Assembly (NCBI RefSeq): GCF_001880225.1
Contig: NZ_CP009654.1
Coordinates: forward strand, 1,116,001 to 1,180,000
Length of the DNA: 64,000 bases
DNA from: Francisella frigiditurris
GTDB lineage: Bacteria > Pseudomonadota > Gammaproteobacteria > Francisellales > Francisellaceae
Direction of reading: 5' to 3'
Part shown: in pieces, positions 27,542 to 37,925 of the stretch
How positions within the stretch are numbered: position 1 is the stretch's first letter
Layout: each line of letters opens with the position of its first letter
Program-made: the position numbers and the translations under genes
Notes under the pieces: generated by a model
What the model saw: the letters and a program-made list of their open reading frames with translations, nothing else
Told to the model about the DNA's origin: nothing
The model's database searches: none

Positions 27542-27692
27542 TTTAAAATATATATTTTTTTATTAGTTTAAGGATATCAGTGTATATTTAATTATTAAAC
27601 TGTTTACATAAGTAGGGATATGTTTTACCACTTACTGCTAAAATTAGATTCTAAGTGTTAAAATATTTATTGAATATCAAAAAGGTAAATTT

Positions 27693-28196
27693 ATGAGTCA
27701 ATTATTTATAGTCTATTTAGGTGGTAGTGCATCAAAAGCTAATATTGAATTGCATGACATACAGTTTGTAATTGGCAATACTATTGAAGATACTTATGAA
27801 CAGCTTAGACAAAATTGGTTTGGTAATATTAAAGGCCTACATTTAGATAGTTATAAAGCTGTCAAAGGTGCTGATGGCTATAAAATATCTCTACAAGATC
27901 AACCCCAAAAATCTGATAATAAATTATATTTTGTAAATTTTGGTGGCTATGATGAAAATAAATTAAATGAACTGCATGAATTTGCCTTATTTGTCGCTAC
28001 AAATAAAACAGAAGCTAAAGAAAAAGCAAAAGATCACTTATTAAAGAACTCTATTCATCAGCATAAAGATAATCTTATGGAAGTAGATGATTGTTTAGAG
28101 ATTAGTTCTATAGATGGTAAGTATATACATCTAACTCCAAGTGATGAAAAATATGATCTAAAACCTGATTGGTTTGGATATAAAGTGATTGAATAA
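27693..28196 (+). CDS. DUF1543 domain protein
   Basis: 167 aa, cytosolic. Two similar halves can be seen: LFIVYLGGSASKANIELHDIQFVIG and LYFVNFGGYDENKLNELHEFALFVA, each followed by an acidic helical stretch and a hydrophobic end. This is the internal repeat typical of DUF1543 proteins. No catalytic residues are evident and the function is unknown. The SD AAAGG lies before ATG 27693. It is monocistronic between two minus-strand genes. Confidence 0.8.
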   Translation: MSQLFIVYLGGSASKANIELHDIQFVIGNTIEDTYEQLRQNWFGNIKGLHLDSYKAVKGADGYKISLQDQPQKSDNKLYFVNFGGYDENKLNELHEFALFVATNKTEAKEKAKDHLLKNSIHQHKDNLMEVDDCLEISSIDGKYIHLTPSDEKYDLKPDWFGYKVIE

Positions 28197-28203
28197 TCTC
28201 AAA

Positions 28204-28890
28204 TTAATACGGCTTTGAAATAGCTTGAGTAACACCAACATCTTTATAGATTTTTTTAAAAGCTGTAGCAAAATTTTCTTTACTACCAACATATTTATAT
28301 GCACTCTCTAAAAATTCTTCTTGTCCTATATTGGTAGTATCAAATGATTGTGTTCTCCACTCTTGGCCAATTTGTATAAATGTATTTTTAAACTTAATGA
28401 ATTTAAAAATCGCCACTTCACCTGGATTATTACTATAGGCTTTTATATTTTTATTTGATAAAGATCCACAAAGTAGAATTGACATACTAGATGATTCTGT
28501 TTTTGAAGCATTAAGAATTTTAATATTTTTATCACATGATTTTACAAATCCAGCAAGAACAAAATTTGCATATTGACTTATGGTAAGTTTATTTTCTTTA
28601 TCATATAATCCAGCGATAGTATAAATCTCTTTCCAACTATCAAAATTTTGTCCTGTAGGTATTTCCTCATATAAAAAGCTTACTCCTTTTTGAGTTTTAT
28701 AAACATCACCAATTAAACCTGAACTAAACCATATTGGATATGGATATGTTAATGAAACATCATATACATTCATTGTTTGAATAGAGTTTTTAACTTGATC
28801 TTTAGTCATCCCCATATGATCTTTTTCTTCTGAAAAAGAAATATTTAAAGATAATACAAATATTAATGTTAATAACAGTAGCTTTTTCAT
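28204..28890 (-). CDS. Exported protein of unknown function
   Basis: 228 aa with a clear signal peptide (MKKLLLLTLIFVLSLNISFS, then EEKDHMG). The mature part contains VSLTYPYPIWFSSGLIGDVYKTQKG and two cysteines (VKSCDKN, LLCGSLS) that could pair. The length and YPIWF region suggest a periplasmic or outer-membrane associated protein. I do not recognise the family. It is convergent with the DUF1543 gene. Confidence 0.65.
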   Translation of the reverse strand: MKKLLLLTLIFVLSLNISFSEEKDHMGMTKDQVKNSIQTMNVYDVSLTYPYPIWFSSGLIGDVYKTQKGVSFLYEEIPTGQNFDSWKEIYTIAGLYDKENKLTISQYANFVLAGFVKSCDKNIKILNASKTESSSMSILLCGSLSNKNIKAYSNNPGEVAIFKFIKFKNTFIQIGQEWRTQSFDTTNIGQEEFLESAYKYVGSKENFATAFKKIYKDVGVTQAISKPY

Positions 28891-29002
28891 TAAATTAGTT
28901 AAATTTGAATTAAGTAGATCAAGTATAAAAAACTCTATATAAAAATTCGACTAAAATAGTTTATATAATAAAATTACTAGCCAGAAATTTTTGAAGTTTT
29001 TA

Positions 29003-29707
29003 CTACCACTTTTCTATATTACCCATTGCATCTAAAAACTTGCCTGAATCTTCAGGTTGGAGTTTATCAATAAGACCTGACATATTAGATATGCTATCGT
29101 TTATTTCTAATGTTGCTTTCTCTCCACCCATTTGAGTTTTTACCCAGCCAGGACGTAAACTAATAGTAATAATCTCTGGACACTCTGATGCAAATGTTTT
29201 TGTAAGCATATTTAAAGCTGCTTTAGATATACGATATGAATAGCCAAATCCAGCCTTTGTTTGCTCAATAGATCCAGCTTGACTAGCCATATTTATAACT
29301 TTTGGATTTAAAGATTTTTGAAGATTTTCTTTAAAATAGTGAAGTAAATAAAAAGCTCCTAAGCAGTTAACTTTAAAAGCTTCTTCAATCCAATTTGGAT
29401 CTGTTTTTGAGATACTAATTTTTTCATGATGTTCAGGATAAACTCCAGCATTATTTATTAGTATATCTATAAAGCTATTCTTATATTTGTTATATAAATT
29501 TTTGTGATGTTCTTCATTTGTTACATCTAATTGTTCTATATATAGATTATTATATTGTTTTGCCAAGCCTTTTAATTCTTTAGCATCTGACGGGTTACGA
29601 CATGTCGCGATAACTTTATAATCTCTTTTGGCATAATGTTTTGTGAATCCTAAACCTATACCTCTATTAGAACCTGTGATTAGTACTGTTTTATAATTGG
29701 ATGACAT
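29003..29707 (-). CDS. Short-chain dehydrogenase/reductase (CsgA-like)
   Basis: 234 aa. The cofactor motif TGSNRGIGLGFTKHYAKR (11-28), NNAG, and the active-site Tyr-x3-Lys in GYSYRISKAALNML are intact, followed by SLRPGWVKTQMGG. It is nearest to the group of SDRs called C-factor or sepiapterin-reductase-like; the substrate is unknown. It lies downstream of the sucCD terminator and so is expressed separately. Confidence 0.85.
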   Translation of the reverse strand: MSSNYKTVLITGSNRGIGLGFTKHYAKRDYKVIATCRNPSDAKELKGLAKQYNNLYIEQLDVTNEEHHKNLYNKYKNSFIDILINNAGVYPEHHEKISISKTDPNWIEEAFKVNCLGAFYLLHYFKENLQKSLNPKVINMASQAGSIEQTKAGFGYSYRISKAALNMLTKTFASECPEIITISLRPGWVKTQMGGEKATLEINDSISNMSGLIDKLQPEDSGKFLDAMGNIEKW

Positions 29708-29736
29708 AAAATTAATTTTTTAGGAAAATGAGACAT

Positions 29737-29760
29737 AAAAAAACCACCAAAAGGTGGTTT
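29737..29760 (-). terminator. Rho-independent terminator of sucCD
   Basis: Read on the minus strand, AAACCACC and GGTGGTTT form an 8-bp stem around a TTTT loop, and the stem is followed by further T residues. It begins 27 bp after the sucD stop codon. Confidence 0.85.
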
Positions 29761-29786
29761 TAAGATAAGTTAGTAAAAAGTAATTA

Positions 29787-30659
29787 TTACCAACCAGTAA
29801 CTTCTTTTAATTTTTTACCAATTTCGGCAGGCGATCTAGTATAAGCAATACCAGCAGCTTCAAAAGCAGCAAACTTTTCTTCAGCTGTACCTTTACCACC
29901 AGAGATAATAGCACCAGCATGACCCATACGCTTTCCTGGAGGAGCTGTAACACCAGCGATATAACCAATAACTGGCTTAGTAACATTATGCTTGATATAT
30001 TCAGCAGCTTCTTCTTCAGCAGTACCACCGATCTCACCAATCAAAATGATAGCTTCTGTTTGAGGATCATTTTGAAGAAGTTCTAAAGCTTCGATTTGAT
30101 TCATACCAGGGATTGGATCTCCACCTATACCGATACAAGTAGATTGACCAAAACCAAGCTTAGTTGTTTGAGCAACTGCTTCATAAGTTAAAGTACCAGA
30201 ACGAGATATGATACCAACTTTACCAGGTTGGTGAATATGGCCAGGCATAATACCAATCTTACATTGACCTGGAGTTATAACACCAGGGCAGTTTGGCCCA
30301 ACAACTCTTACATCTTTACCTTTTAAGTATTCTTTAACTACTAGCATATCTAGAGTTGGAACACCTTCAGTGATAATAACAACTAGCTTAACACCAGAGT
30401 CAATTGCTTCGATTGCAGAATCTTTTACAAATGGAGCTGGTACATAAATAACAGATGCGTCAGCACCAGTAGCTTTTACAGCTTCTTCCATTGTGTTGAA
30501 AACTGGTCTATCTAAGTGAGTAGTACCACCTTTACCAGGAGTTACACCACCAACAACATTTGTTCCATAAGCAATAGCTTGCTCTGAATGGAAAGTACCA
30601 TTTTTACCAGTAAAACCTTGTACTAAAACTTTTGTATTTTTATCAACTAATACGCTCAT
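29787..30659 (-). CDS. sucD: Succinyl-CoA synthetase alpha subunit
   Basis: With SucC it converts succinyl-CoA to succinate with formation of ATP or GTP in the TCA cycle. The 290-aa protein shows [18 protein letters not shown] (16-33) at the CoA site, [20 protein letters not shown], and the phosphorylated His247 in [19 protein letters not shown]. It starts 31 bp after sucC and is followed by a strong terminator. Confidence 0.97.
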   Translation of the reverse strand: MSVLVDKNTKVLVQGFTGKNGTFHSEQAIAYGTNVVGGVTPGKGGTTHLDRPVFNTMEEAVKATGADASVIYVPAPFVKDSAIEAIDSGVKLVVIITEGVPTLDMLVVKEYLKGKDVRVVGPNCPGVITPGQCKIGIMPGHIHQPGKVGIISRSGTLTYEAVAQTTKLGFGQSTCIGIGGDPIPGMNQIEALELLQNDPQTEAIILIGEIGGTAEEEAAEYIKHNVTKPVIGYIAGVTAPPGKRMGHAGAIISGGKGTAEEKFAAFEAAGIAYTRSPAEIGKKLKEVTGW

Positions 30660-30690
30660 TATTCAATATTCCTTTTAATTTTTTAATTTA

Positions 30691-31854
30691 TTAAGCTAAT
30701 GATTTTACAACTTTGTCAGCTGCATCAGCTAAACCATCAGCAGGAATTAATTTCAAGCCAGATTCAGATAGTATTTTAGAACCTAATTCAGCATTGTTTC
30801 CTTCTAAACGAACAACAACTGGTACAGTTACATTTACTTCTTTTACAGCTTCGATAATTGCTTCTGCAATCATGTCACAACGAACAATACCACCAAAAAT
30901 ATTAATCAAGACAGCTTTTACATTTTCATCATCTAAAATTAGTTTGAATGCTTCTATAACTCTAGCTTTAGTAGCACCACCACCAACATCTAAGAAGTTT
31001 GCAGGTTTTCCACCATAAAGCTGAATGATATCCATAGTTGCCATTGCAAGACCAGCACCGTTTACCATACAACCAATATTACCTTCAAGAGCAACATAGT
31101 TTAGCTCATGCTCAGAAGCTTTAAGCTCTTTAGCATTTTCTTGAGATTTGTCTCTTAGAGCTAGTAATTTAGGATGTCTGTAAAGGGCATTTGAATCAAG
31201 GTTGATCTTACCATCAACACAAACAATATCACCATTTTCTCTAACAGCAAGAGGGTTGATTTCAAATAAAGCAAAGTCACATTCTATAAATGCTTTATAT
31301 GCGCCTAACATAGTTTTTGTGAAGTCATTTATTTGTTTACCTTCCAAACCAAGTTTAAAAGCAACTTCACGTGCTTGGAATGGTTGAAGACCAACTAAAG
31401 GATCTACTTCTACTTTTAATATTTTTTCAGGAGTGTTATGAGCAACTTCTTCAATATCTACACCACCTTCAGATGAAGCCATGAATGTTACTTTACGGCT
31501 AGATCTATCAACAACTGCTCCTAAGTATAATTCACGAGAAACAGGATAAACATCTTCAAAAACACCTACTGAATTTACAGGTTGACCATCAGCATCTGTT
31601 TGGAATGTAACTAAATTTGTGCCAATAAGCTTCTCAGCAACTTCACGTGCTTCTTGAGATGATTTTACAACTTTAACACCACCAGCTTTACCACGTCCAC
31701 CAGCATGCACTTGAGCTTTAACAACTGCAAATTTTCCGCCTATTTGGTCAAATGCTTGTGCAGCTTCGTTAGGATTATGAGCTACAATACCTTTTTGAAC
31801 TTTTAGACCATAACTCTCTAAAAGGTCCTTAGCTTGATATTCATGTAAATTCAT
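30691..31854 (-). CDS. sucC: Succinyl-CoA synthetase beta subunit
   Basis: The ATP-grasp subunit (387 aa) that binds nucleotide. [17 protein letters not shown] begins the grasp domain, and [17 protein letters not shown] (45-61) and the C-terminal [19 protein letters not shown] are diagnostic. An AAGGAAG ribosome site precedes the ATG. On the minus strand upstream, a TATTAT -10 about 50 bp before the start with a TAGAAA -35 is a plausible promoter. It forms a two-gene operon with sucD. Confidence 0.97.
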   Translation of the reverse strand: MNLHEYQAKDLLESYGLKVQKGIVAHNPNEAAQAFDQIGGKFAVVKAQVHAGGRGKAGGVKVVKSSQEAREVAEKLIGTNLVTFQTDADGQPVNSVGVFEDVYPVSRELYLGAVVDRSSRKVTFMASSEGGVDIEEVAHNTPEKILKVEVDPLVGLQPFQAREVAFKLGLEGKQINDFTKTMLGAYKAFIECDFALFEINPLAVRENGDIVCVDGKINLDSNALYRHPKLLALRDKSQENAKELKASEHELNYVALEGNIGCMVNGAGLAMATMDIIQLYGGKPANFLDVGGGATKARVIEAFKLILDDENVKAVLINIFGGIVRCDMIAEAIIEAVKEVNVTVPVVVRLEGNNAELGSKILSESGLKLIPADGLADAADKVVKSLA

Positions 31855-32041
31855 TGATTTTCTTCCTTATTTGATCGTTTAACGAAAATTTTAATTTAAA
31901 CAGTTAAGATAATAGCGTATTTGTCATAGTTTTTCTAATATAAAATAGCGGTTTTAAGACGGTAGTTTTGTTTATATATTTTTTATAAATGTTATTGTAT
32001 GATTTAAAAGAGTAAATTTAAGATCAATAAAGGTAACTGAT

Positions 32042-33976
32042 ATGATGAAAAAAATATATAACAAATTAATGTCAACTATCTTTAGTCAGACAACACCTGC
32101 ACAATTGCTTTTAGTTTCAATACTAGGTTTTGTGTTTGGATTTATTCCTGGCTTTAGTTATGCTCCATTACTATTTATTTTTGCTATATTTTTAGTATTA
32201 ATTTTAAGAGTAAATATTGGGATATTTATAATAATAGCGTTAATAGCAAAGGCATTATCTTTTGCAATCGAAGGCCTTAGTTTTAGTGTGGGTACATTTT
32301 TAATAGATGGCTTTGCACAACCGTTATTTAAGAAAATAGTAAATACCCCTGTTTTGGCATATGCTGGATTTGACTATTATCTTGTGACTGGTGCTTTTGT
32401 CGTGTCAATCATTTTAGGTATTGTTGTAGGGTTAATTCTCGCAAAAGTTTATAAAGGCTTTGTTTCTAAAATGGCAAAGCTACAAGCAGAGAATGACTTG
32501 TATACTAAAATCACAAGTAAATTAAGTACTAAAATAGCTTCAAAAATACTTTTAGGAAAAAATATTTCTAAAGTAGACTGGCAAAAAATGGCAAAGAAAA
32601 GATTTTTGCAACCATTTAGAATTTTGGGAGTTATACTTGTAGCCATTATAGTTGCTGTAATATATATGTCCCCAAAACTATTAGAGACAACATTAGTTTC
32701 TAATATAATTAAACAACAACTTTCTAAAGCTAATGGTGCAACTGTTGATTATAAATCAATAAATGTAGACTTTAGTGAAGCAAAATTAGAAATAAATGGG
32801 TTCGGTGCTGCAAATCCGAATGATTTGCATGAAGATAGATTCTATGCTGAATCTGTAAGTGCTAGCTTAAATATGACTGGAATTTTAACAAAACACTTAG
32901 TGTTAGATAACGTTAAATTAGATGGAGTTAAATTAAATAAAGAAAGAAGCTCTAAAGGTGAACTTTATGGTGAAAAAGATCAAGCTATAAATCCAGCTGT
33001 TGATGAGAATATCAATAATGTTAAAACAATAGCAGGTGATGTGAATAAGTTACAACAGCTTAATTTAGATAATTATCTTAATAATGCAAAAACAGCAGGT
33101 AAAGTTGCAAAAGGTATAAAACAAGGTGCTGAAGTTTTAAGTAACTTTAAACCTTCACCAAAAACAACTGCTAAAGAACAACAAAGTGTAGCAAAAGAAG
33201 AAGCTAAAACTTATGGATATGCTAACGTTAGAGCTGAAAACTTAGAAAGTAAAAAACCGATGCTTACTATTTTAAATACATATATCAATAATTATGAAGA
33301 TTTCGGCAATACCTTTAATGTTTACTTAGGGAATATATCAACTAACCCTACACTTCTAGGTGAGCCAACTACTATTAAAATTAATACTGCGAAGAATGAT
33401 GACATAAATGCAAATGTTACAATTTCTAACAAAGCAGATACGGCTAATAATGTAGAGTTTAAATTTAAAAACCTTGGAGATAATCTTGTTAAAGGCTTAG
33501 ATATTCAAAACTTAAAATTAAATGCTGAAAATGCAAGTATTAGTGGTAAAGGTAACTGGAGTTTTGAATCAGGTAAAAATATAAGCTTTAATATTCCTTT
33601 AGTTGTAAATTTAGATGGTGTAAGTGTTAACTTTAATGGATTTAATCAAAAACTACAGAATCTACAATTAAATGCTGTATTGTCAGGAGATTTAAACAAT
33701 ACTAATTTTAGTATTGATACATCTTCGATTGATAATATTCTAAAATCAGTAAATGTTCAGGACGTTGCTAATAATATTATTGAAAAAACTGGCGCTGATG
33801 AAAAAACTAAGCAACTTATAAAAAATACAAAAATAAATGGTAAATCCATATCAGAAATGAATGCTAATGATGCGCAGCAATTATTAAATAGTAAAGTAAA
33901 TGGTAAAGCTGTAAAAGATCTAAATGCTAATGATGTTAAAAACATAGCATCAGGATTTGGAATAAATATTAACTAA
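32042..33976 (+). CDS. Large envelope protein, TIGR03546-like membrane domain joined to an AsmA-like domain
   Basis: 644 aa. Residues 1-150 carry four or five membrane helices (PAQLLLVSILGFVFGFIPGF at the start), resembling the small TIGR03546 proteins. A second anchor lies near 195-213 (FRILGVILVAIIVAVIYM). It is followed by about 430 residues beginning TTLVSNIIKQQLSKANGATVDYKSINVDFSEAKLEINGF, like TIGR03545/AsmA-type beta repeats. The C-terminus has short repeats (KINGKSISEMNANDAQQLL, KVNGKAVKDLNANDVKNIA). The role is probably envelope lipid or membrane homeostasis, by analogy with AsmA-like proteins. The domain names are from memory. Confidence 0.7.
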   Translation: MMKKIYNKLMSTIFSQTTPAQLLLVSILGFVFGFIPGFSYAPLLFIFAIFLVLILRVNIGIFIIIALIAKALSFAIEGLSFSVGTFLIDGFAQPLFKKIVNTPVLAYAGFDYYLVTGAFVVSIILGIVVGLILAKVYKGFVSKMAKLQAENDLYTKITSKLSTKIASKILLGKNISKVDWQKMAKKRFLQPFRILGVILVAIIVAVIYMSPKLLETTLVSNIIKQQLSKANGATVDYKSINVDFSEAKLEINGFGAANPNDLHEDRFYAESVSASLNMTGILTKHLVLDNVKLDGVKLNKERSSKGELYGEKDQAINPAVDENINNVKTIAGDVNKLQQLNLDNYLNNAKTAGKVAKGIKQGAEVLSNFKPSPKTTAKEQQSVAKEEAKTYGYANVRAENLESKKPMLTILNTYINNYEDFGNTFNVYLGNISTNPTLLGEPTTIKINTAKNDDINANVTISNKADTANNVEFKFKNLGDNLVKGLDIQNLKLNAENASISGKGNWSFESGKNISFNIPLVVNLDGVSVNFNGFNQKLQNLQLNAVLSGDLNNTNFSIDTSSIDNILKSVNVQDVANNIIEKTGADEKTKQLIKNTKINGKSISEMNANDAQQLLNSKVNGKAVKDLNANDVKNIASGFGININ

Positions 33977-34118
33977 TTTTCTTTCTTAGTGTAAAAATCT
34001 TTCTTTTTTATAAGTACTCAGTTAAGTTTCTATCGTGAACAATAACTATATCATCATGAGTAAAAACTTTATTTCTGTTAGATATTAGTTTATTAAGAGC
34101 AACAAATACGCTTATTTC

Positions 34119-34988
34119 TTAAATAGATATCTGATCAAAATCAGTATATTTAAATTCAAAACCCAATTTTGTCAACCTTTGAGGATATATATTATTAGAA
34201 CTCAAAAGCATTTCCTTACCCATTTGCCCAAATAATAATTTTACAAACCATGCTGGAAATTTAAACCTTATCTTTTTATCTAAACTTGTGGCTATTTTTT
34301 CCATTATTTGCTTTTGGGTATCTGCACTTGCTGTAATATTGCAACACCCTTTAACATCGTTTTTAATAATAAAATCTATAGCATTACATAGATCTGTTAT
34401 ATGTACCCAAGTTATTAAATTATCACCTTTTCCAAAAGTTGCGCCTAGACCTTTAACTATGATAGGTTTTATCTTACCTAAAAAGCCTCCATTTCCCATT
34501 ACTACACCAAATCTAGTTATACACCAGTTTTTTAGATTTGAAGTTTTTATACAAGCTTCCCATTTATGAGTTATTTCTTGGCTAAATCCAGTATTTGAAG
34601 TATCTTTTGAAACTATTTTATCCTCTGTTTGCTGCTCTTTTGAAAAAGGGTAAAATCCTATAGCACTAGCATTTATTAGTTTAGTCTTTGAGTTTTTTAT
34701 AAACTTAATTAATTCTTCAGTTGGTATTATCCTACTATCTAAAATTTTATTTCTAACTTTTTTTGACCATTTTTTATCAGATATGTTATAGCCACATAGG
34801 TTAATTACCACATCAAAATCATTATGACATTTATATAATTCATTCCAAATTATAACTTGATCATAATACTTAGGTTTTTTTAAATTATTATCTCTTGTTA
34901 ATAAAAAAAGTTTGTATTCTTTTTTAGATAGTTGTTTTGCTAAAGCAGAACCTATAAAGCCAGAGCCACCAGCTATTAAAATTTTCAT
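34119..34988 (-). CDS. TIGR01777-type NAD-dependent epimerase (YfcH-like)
   Basis: 289 aa, an extended SDR starting MKILIAGGSGFIGSALAKQL, with NLCGYNISDKKWSKKVRNKILDSR, NASAIGFYPF, TRFGVVMGNGGFLGKIKP, TWVHITDLCNAIDFII and a C-terminal DUF1731-like end (LLSSNNIYPQRLTKLGFEFKYTDFDQI). This matches YfcH-like epimerases of unknown substrate. After the TAA at 34119-34121 the same frame stays open for 36 further codons (see findings), so the stop could be a recent truncation or chance. Confidence 0.85.
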   Translation of the reverse strand: MKILIAGGSGFIGSALAKQLSKKEYKLFLLTRDNNLKKPKYYDQVIIWNELYKCHNDFDVVINLCGYNISDKKWSKKVRNKILDSRIIPTEELIKFIKNSKTKLINASAIGFYPFSKEQQTEDKIVSKDTSNTGFSQEITHKWEACIKTSNLKNWCITRFGVVMGNGGFLGKIKPIIVKGLGATFGKGDNLITWVHITDLCNAIDFIIKNDVKGCCNITASADTQKQIMEKIATSLDKKIRFKFPAWFVKLLFGQMGKEMLLSSNNIYPQRLTKLGFEFKYTDFDQISI

Positions 34989-35124
34989 TTCTTCTCCTCA
35001 TAATATTTTAAGATTTAAATTAGCATATGTTTGTCTTTATTTTTATATTTTTATGAAGTCATAATCACTATAATATTTTTAGATAAATACTTAAACCCCT
35101 TATAAAGCAAGGAATATAAATTTT

Positions 35125-36084
35125 ATGCAAAAAATATTAATAGGAGTTAGTAGCTGTCTCTTAGGAAATAATGTACGCTACAATGCTGGTAACTGTCATA
35201 AAGCTTATATTACAAATAATTATGCTAAATATTTTGATTATAAAGTAGTTTGCCCTGAAGTTTCTGCTGGTTTAGGTGTTCCTAGAAAGACAATGTTTTT
35301 AGTAGAAAATTTAGAAAAAAACATCTTAGCTGTAAAAACAAATAAAGAGCATAAGGATGTTACAGATGCATTACAAGAAAGTTGTAGTAAATTAGTTGGG
35401 GGCTTAGGACAAGTATATGGTTTTATTCTAAAAGCAAAATCTCCTAGTTGTGGAGTAGATACAGCTAGAGTATTTGATGAAGATCATAAATATACTGGAT
35501 TAAAAGCCGATGGATTATTTGTTAGAGCATTAAGAAAATATGATCCACTTTTACCAATAGAAGATGATGGTAGATTAAATGATAAAGGTATTAGAGAGCA
35601 TTTTCTAAAGAGAGTATTTTGTTACTATGACTTGAAAACAAATTTTATGGTAACAAAAGATGTAAAAGAAATGACAGATTATCATTCTAAACATAAGATT
35701 CTGCTTAGAATGCATAATAATATGATCAAAAAACAGTTAGGTAATATGCTTTCTAATACAACTAGTAATGATAATTTAACTAAAGTAAAAGAAGAATATA
35801 TAAAAATATTTATGCAAACAATTAGTAAGCCAGTAAATCGAGGTAACCATTATATGGCTTTACAAAATGTTCTTAGAGAAATAAATAAGAGAGTGTCTAA
35901 ATCTCAAAGACAGTATTTGCAGGAAATACTTAATAAATATAAAAACTCTCAAGTAAATTGGGATGTCCCTGTTAGTATCATAAAAATGTATTTAGTTGAT
36001 TTAGATCTACCATATTTAGCAAAACAAAGTTATCTTAATCCTTACCCAGAAGATTTAGAATATTTTAATTCTGAAGATACATAG
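35125..36084 (+). CDS. DUF523 and DUF1722 fusion protein (YbgA-like)
   Basis: 319 aa. The N-terminal DUF523 domain (about 1-150) begins ILIGVSSCLLGNNVRYNAGN and includes VCPEVSAGLGVPRKTM and KAKSPSCGVD, with conserved cysteines that could bind metal. The C-terminal DUF1722 domain (about 195-310) has DYHSKHKILLRMHNNMIKKQLGNML and the YLNPYP ending. Related fused proteins are found next to photolyase in other bacteria; none is adjacent here. The biochemical function is unknown, with thiouridine or DNA-repair links only suggested by context elsewhere. The SD is AAGGAA before ATG 35125. Confidence 0.88.
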   Translation: MQKILIGVSSCLLGNNVRYNAGNCHKAYITNNYAKYFDYKVVCPEVSAGLGVPRKTMFLVENLEKNILAVKTNKEHKDVTDALQESCSKLVGGLGQVYGFILKAKSPSCGVDTARVFDEDHKYTGLKADGLFVRALRKYDPLLPIEDDGRLNDKGIREHFLKRVFCYYDLKTNFMVTKDVKEMTDYHSKHKILLRMHNNMIKKQLGNMLSNTTSNDNLTKVKEEYIKIFMQTISKPVNRGNHYMALQNVLREINKRVSKSQRQYLQEILNKYKNSQVNWDVPVSIIKMYLVDLDLPYLAKQSYLNPYPEDLEYFNSEDT

Positions 36085-36151
36085 GCTAGTTTTATAGGAT
36101 AATTGAGAAAATAGTTTTATATGAGAAACTTAATAAGCATTTGAGAAAAAT

Positions 36152-37924
36152 ATGAATAACATGAATGATAATCTTCCAAAATTTGCGATATTTGAAAATT
36201 CTCTGACAAATGAAAATAATTATTGTTTTACAAATCCTATAGAAGAAGTTATTGCTACAGATGAAACTTCATTAAATAATGCTTTTGATAAAATAGCAAA
36301 TTTACAAAAACATGGTTTTTATTTAGCAGGCTATATTAGTTATGAGGCAAGTTACTATTTAAATAATAATTTTAAAAAATTAAGAAGAAGTAATGATGGC
36401 GTACTATTACATTTTGTAGCATTTAAAGATTTCTCTCAAAACATTCCTTCTCAAGAAAGTTTTAATAGTATAGCGGTATTACTAGATAATCTGTCTTTAA
36501 AAGATTATGAAAAAGGATTTTCTACAGTAACAAAAGCTTTGGAAAATGGTGAAAGTTATCAGATTAACTATACAAAAATGCTAGATGGCCATACAGAATT
36601 GACTGGACTTGAACTATATACAAAACTTAAAAAACAGCAACCTGTTAAATATGGAGCTTATTTACCATTTGCTGAAAATGAAATTATTTCAATATCTCCT
36701 GAACTCTTCTTTAAAAAAGAAGATAAAAAATTAACTGTAAGACCTATGAAGGGTACTGCTAGATTAACGAATGATACTGAAAAAAATACCCAAATTTATA
36801 ATGAATTAGAAAACTCTGCTAAAAATAGATCTGAAAACCTTATTATTGTAGATCTTCTTAGAAATGATATGTCTGCTATTTGTGATACTCATACTGTTAA
36901 AGTGGATAAAGCATTTACCATAGAAAAATATAATAATCTTCTACAAATGACTTCTGAAATATCTGGAAATATTTGTAAAAATACGACATTAAAACAGATA
37001 CTAGATAAGCTTTTTCCTTGTGGTTCAATTACAGGTGCTCCTAAAAAACGCACTATGGAAATTATTAAACGCGTAGAAAAAGAGAATAGGGGAGTTTATA
37101 CAGGCTCTATAGGCTATATTTTACCCAATAATGATATGTGCTTTAATGTAGCAATTAGAACTATCCAAAAATATGAAAAAAATTTGAAAATCGGTGTTGG
37201 TGGTGGAATAACTGTTTACTCTGAATACCATTCAGAATGGCAAGAGATGCTTACTAAAATCAACTTTATAAAACAGATCTATAAACCTGATTTTAAACTC
37301 ATAGAAAGTATGTATTTTTATAATAGTTTTACATATTTAGATATGCACCTAAGTCGTTTAAAAGAAACGGCTGAGAGACTATTTTTTGATATTAATATAA
37401 ATTCTATTGTCCAAGAACTCTTAGATTATGCTACTAAAAATCTAGAGTCTGAAAAAGCATATAAAGTTAGATTAGAATATGATTATTCAGGAAATTTACT
37501 ACTTGAACATATTGAAATAGATAACTCTATACAAAAGCTGAATGCTCTTATAGTTTGTCCTGAAATTATTAATTCTAATAATAAACTCTTTAAGTATAAA
37601 ACTACTCATCATTCAACTCGTGGTTTTTATACAAAAATGCATAACAAATATATTAATGATCTTCAAACTACAGAACTTCTTTTTATAAATGAAAAAGGAA
37701 ATGTAACAGAAACAAGATTTCATAATATAGTTATAGAAATTAACGATAAAAAATATACTCCTAAATTAGCTGATGGAGTATTAGATGGGATATATAGAAA
37801 AAAGCTCATTGAAAGTGGAGAAGTTTCTGCAAAAAGTATATCATTAGAGGAACTTAAAAAAGCTGATAAAATATATATCATAAATAGTGTTAGAGGTATG
37901 TCTTTAGCTTATTTAAAGGACTAA
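36152..37924 (+). CDS. pabB: Aminodeoxychorismate synthase/lyase fusion (PabB-PabC)
   Basis: A 590-aa fusion for p-aminobenzoate synthesis. The chorismate-binding domain (about 115-380) has RPMKGTARL with Lys200, the residue that marks aminodeoxychorismate synthase rather than anthranilate synthase, plus NLIIVDLLRNDM, FPCGSITGAPKKRTMEII and GVGGGITVYSE. The C-terminal part (about 380-590) is a class IV PLP aminotransferase-like lyase (SFTYLDMHLSRLKETAERLFFD, TTELLFINEKGNVTETRFHNIVI, LADGVLDGIYRKKLI). It is followed by pabA two bases after the stop, so all three activities are on one transcript. Confidence 0.92.
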   Translation: MNNMNDNLPKFAIFENSLTNENNYCFTNPIEEVIATDETSLNNAFDKIANLQKHGFYLAGYISYEASYYLNNNFKKLRRSNDGVLLHFVAFKDFSQNIPSQESFNSIAVLLDNLSLKDYEKGFSTVTKALENGESYQINYTKMLDGHTELTGLELYTKLKKQQPVKYGAYLPFAENEIISISPELFFKKEDKKLTVRPMKGTARLTNDTEKNTQIYNELENSAKNRSENLIIVDLLRNDMSAICDTHTVKVDKAFTIEKYNNLLQMTSEISGNICKNTTLKQILDKLFPCGSITGAPKKRTMEIIKRVEKENRGVYTGSIGYILPNNDMCFNVAIRTIQKYEKNLKIGVGGGITVYSEYHSEWQEMLTKINFIKQIYKPDFKLIESMYFYNSFTYLDMHLSRLKETAERLFFDININSIVQELLDYATKNLESEKAYKVRLEYDYSGNLLLEHIEIDNSIQKLNALIVCPEIINSNNKLFKYKTTHHSTRGFYTKMHNKYINDLQTTELLFINEKGNVTETRFHNIVIEINDKKYTPKLADGVLDGIYRKKLIESGEVSAKSISLEELKKADKIYIINSVRGMSLAYLKD

Positions 37925-37925
37925 A

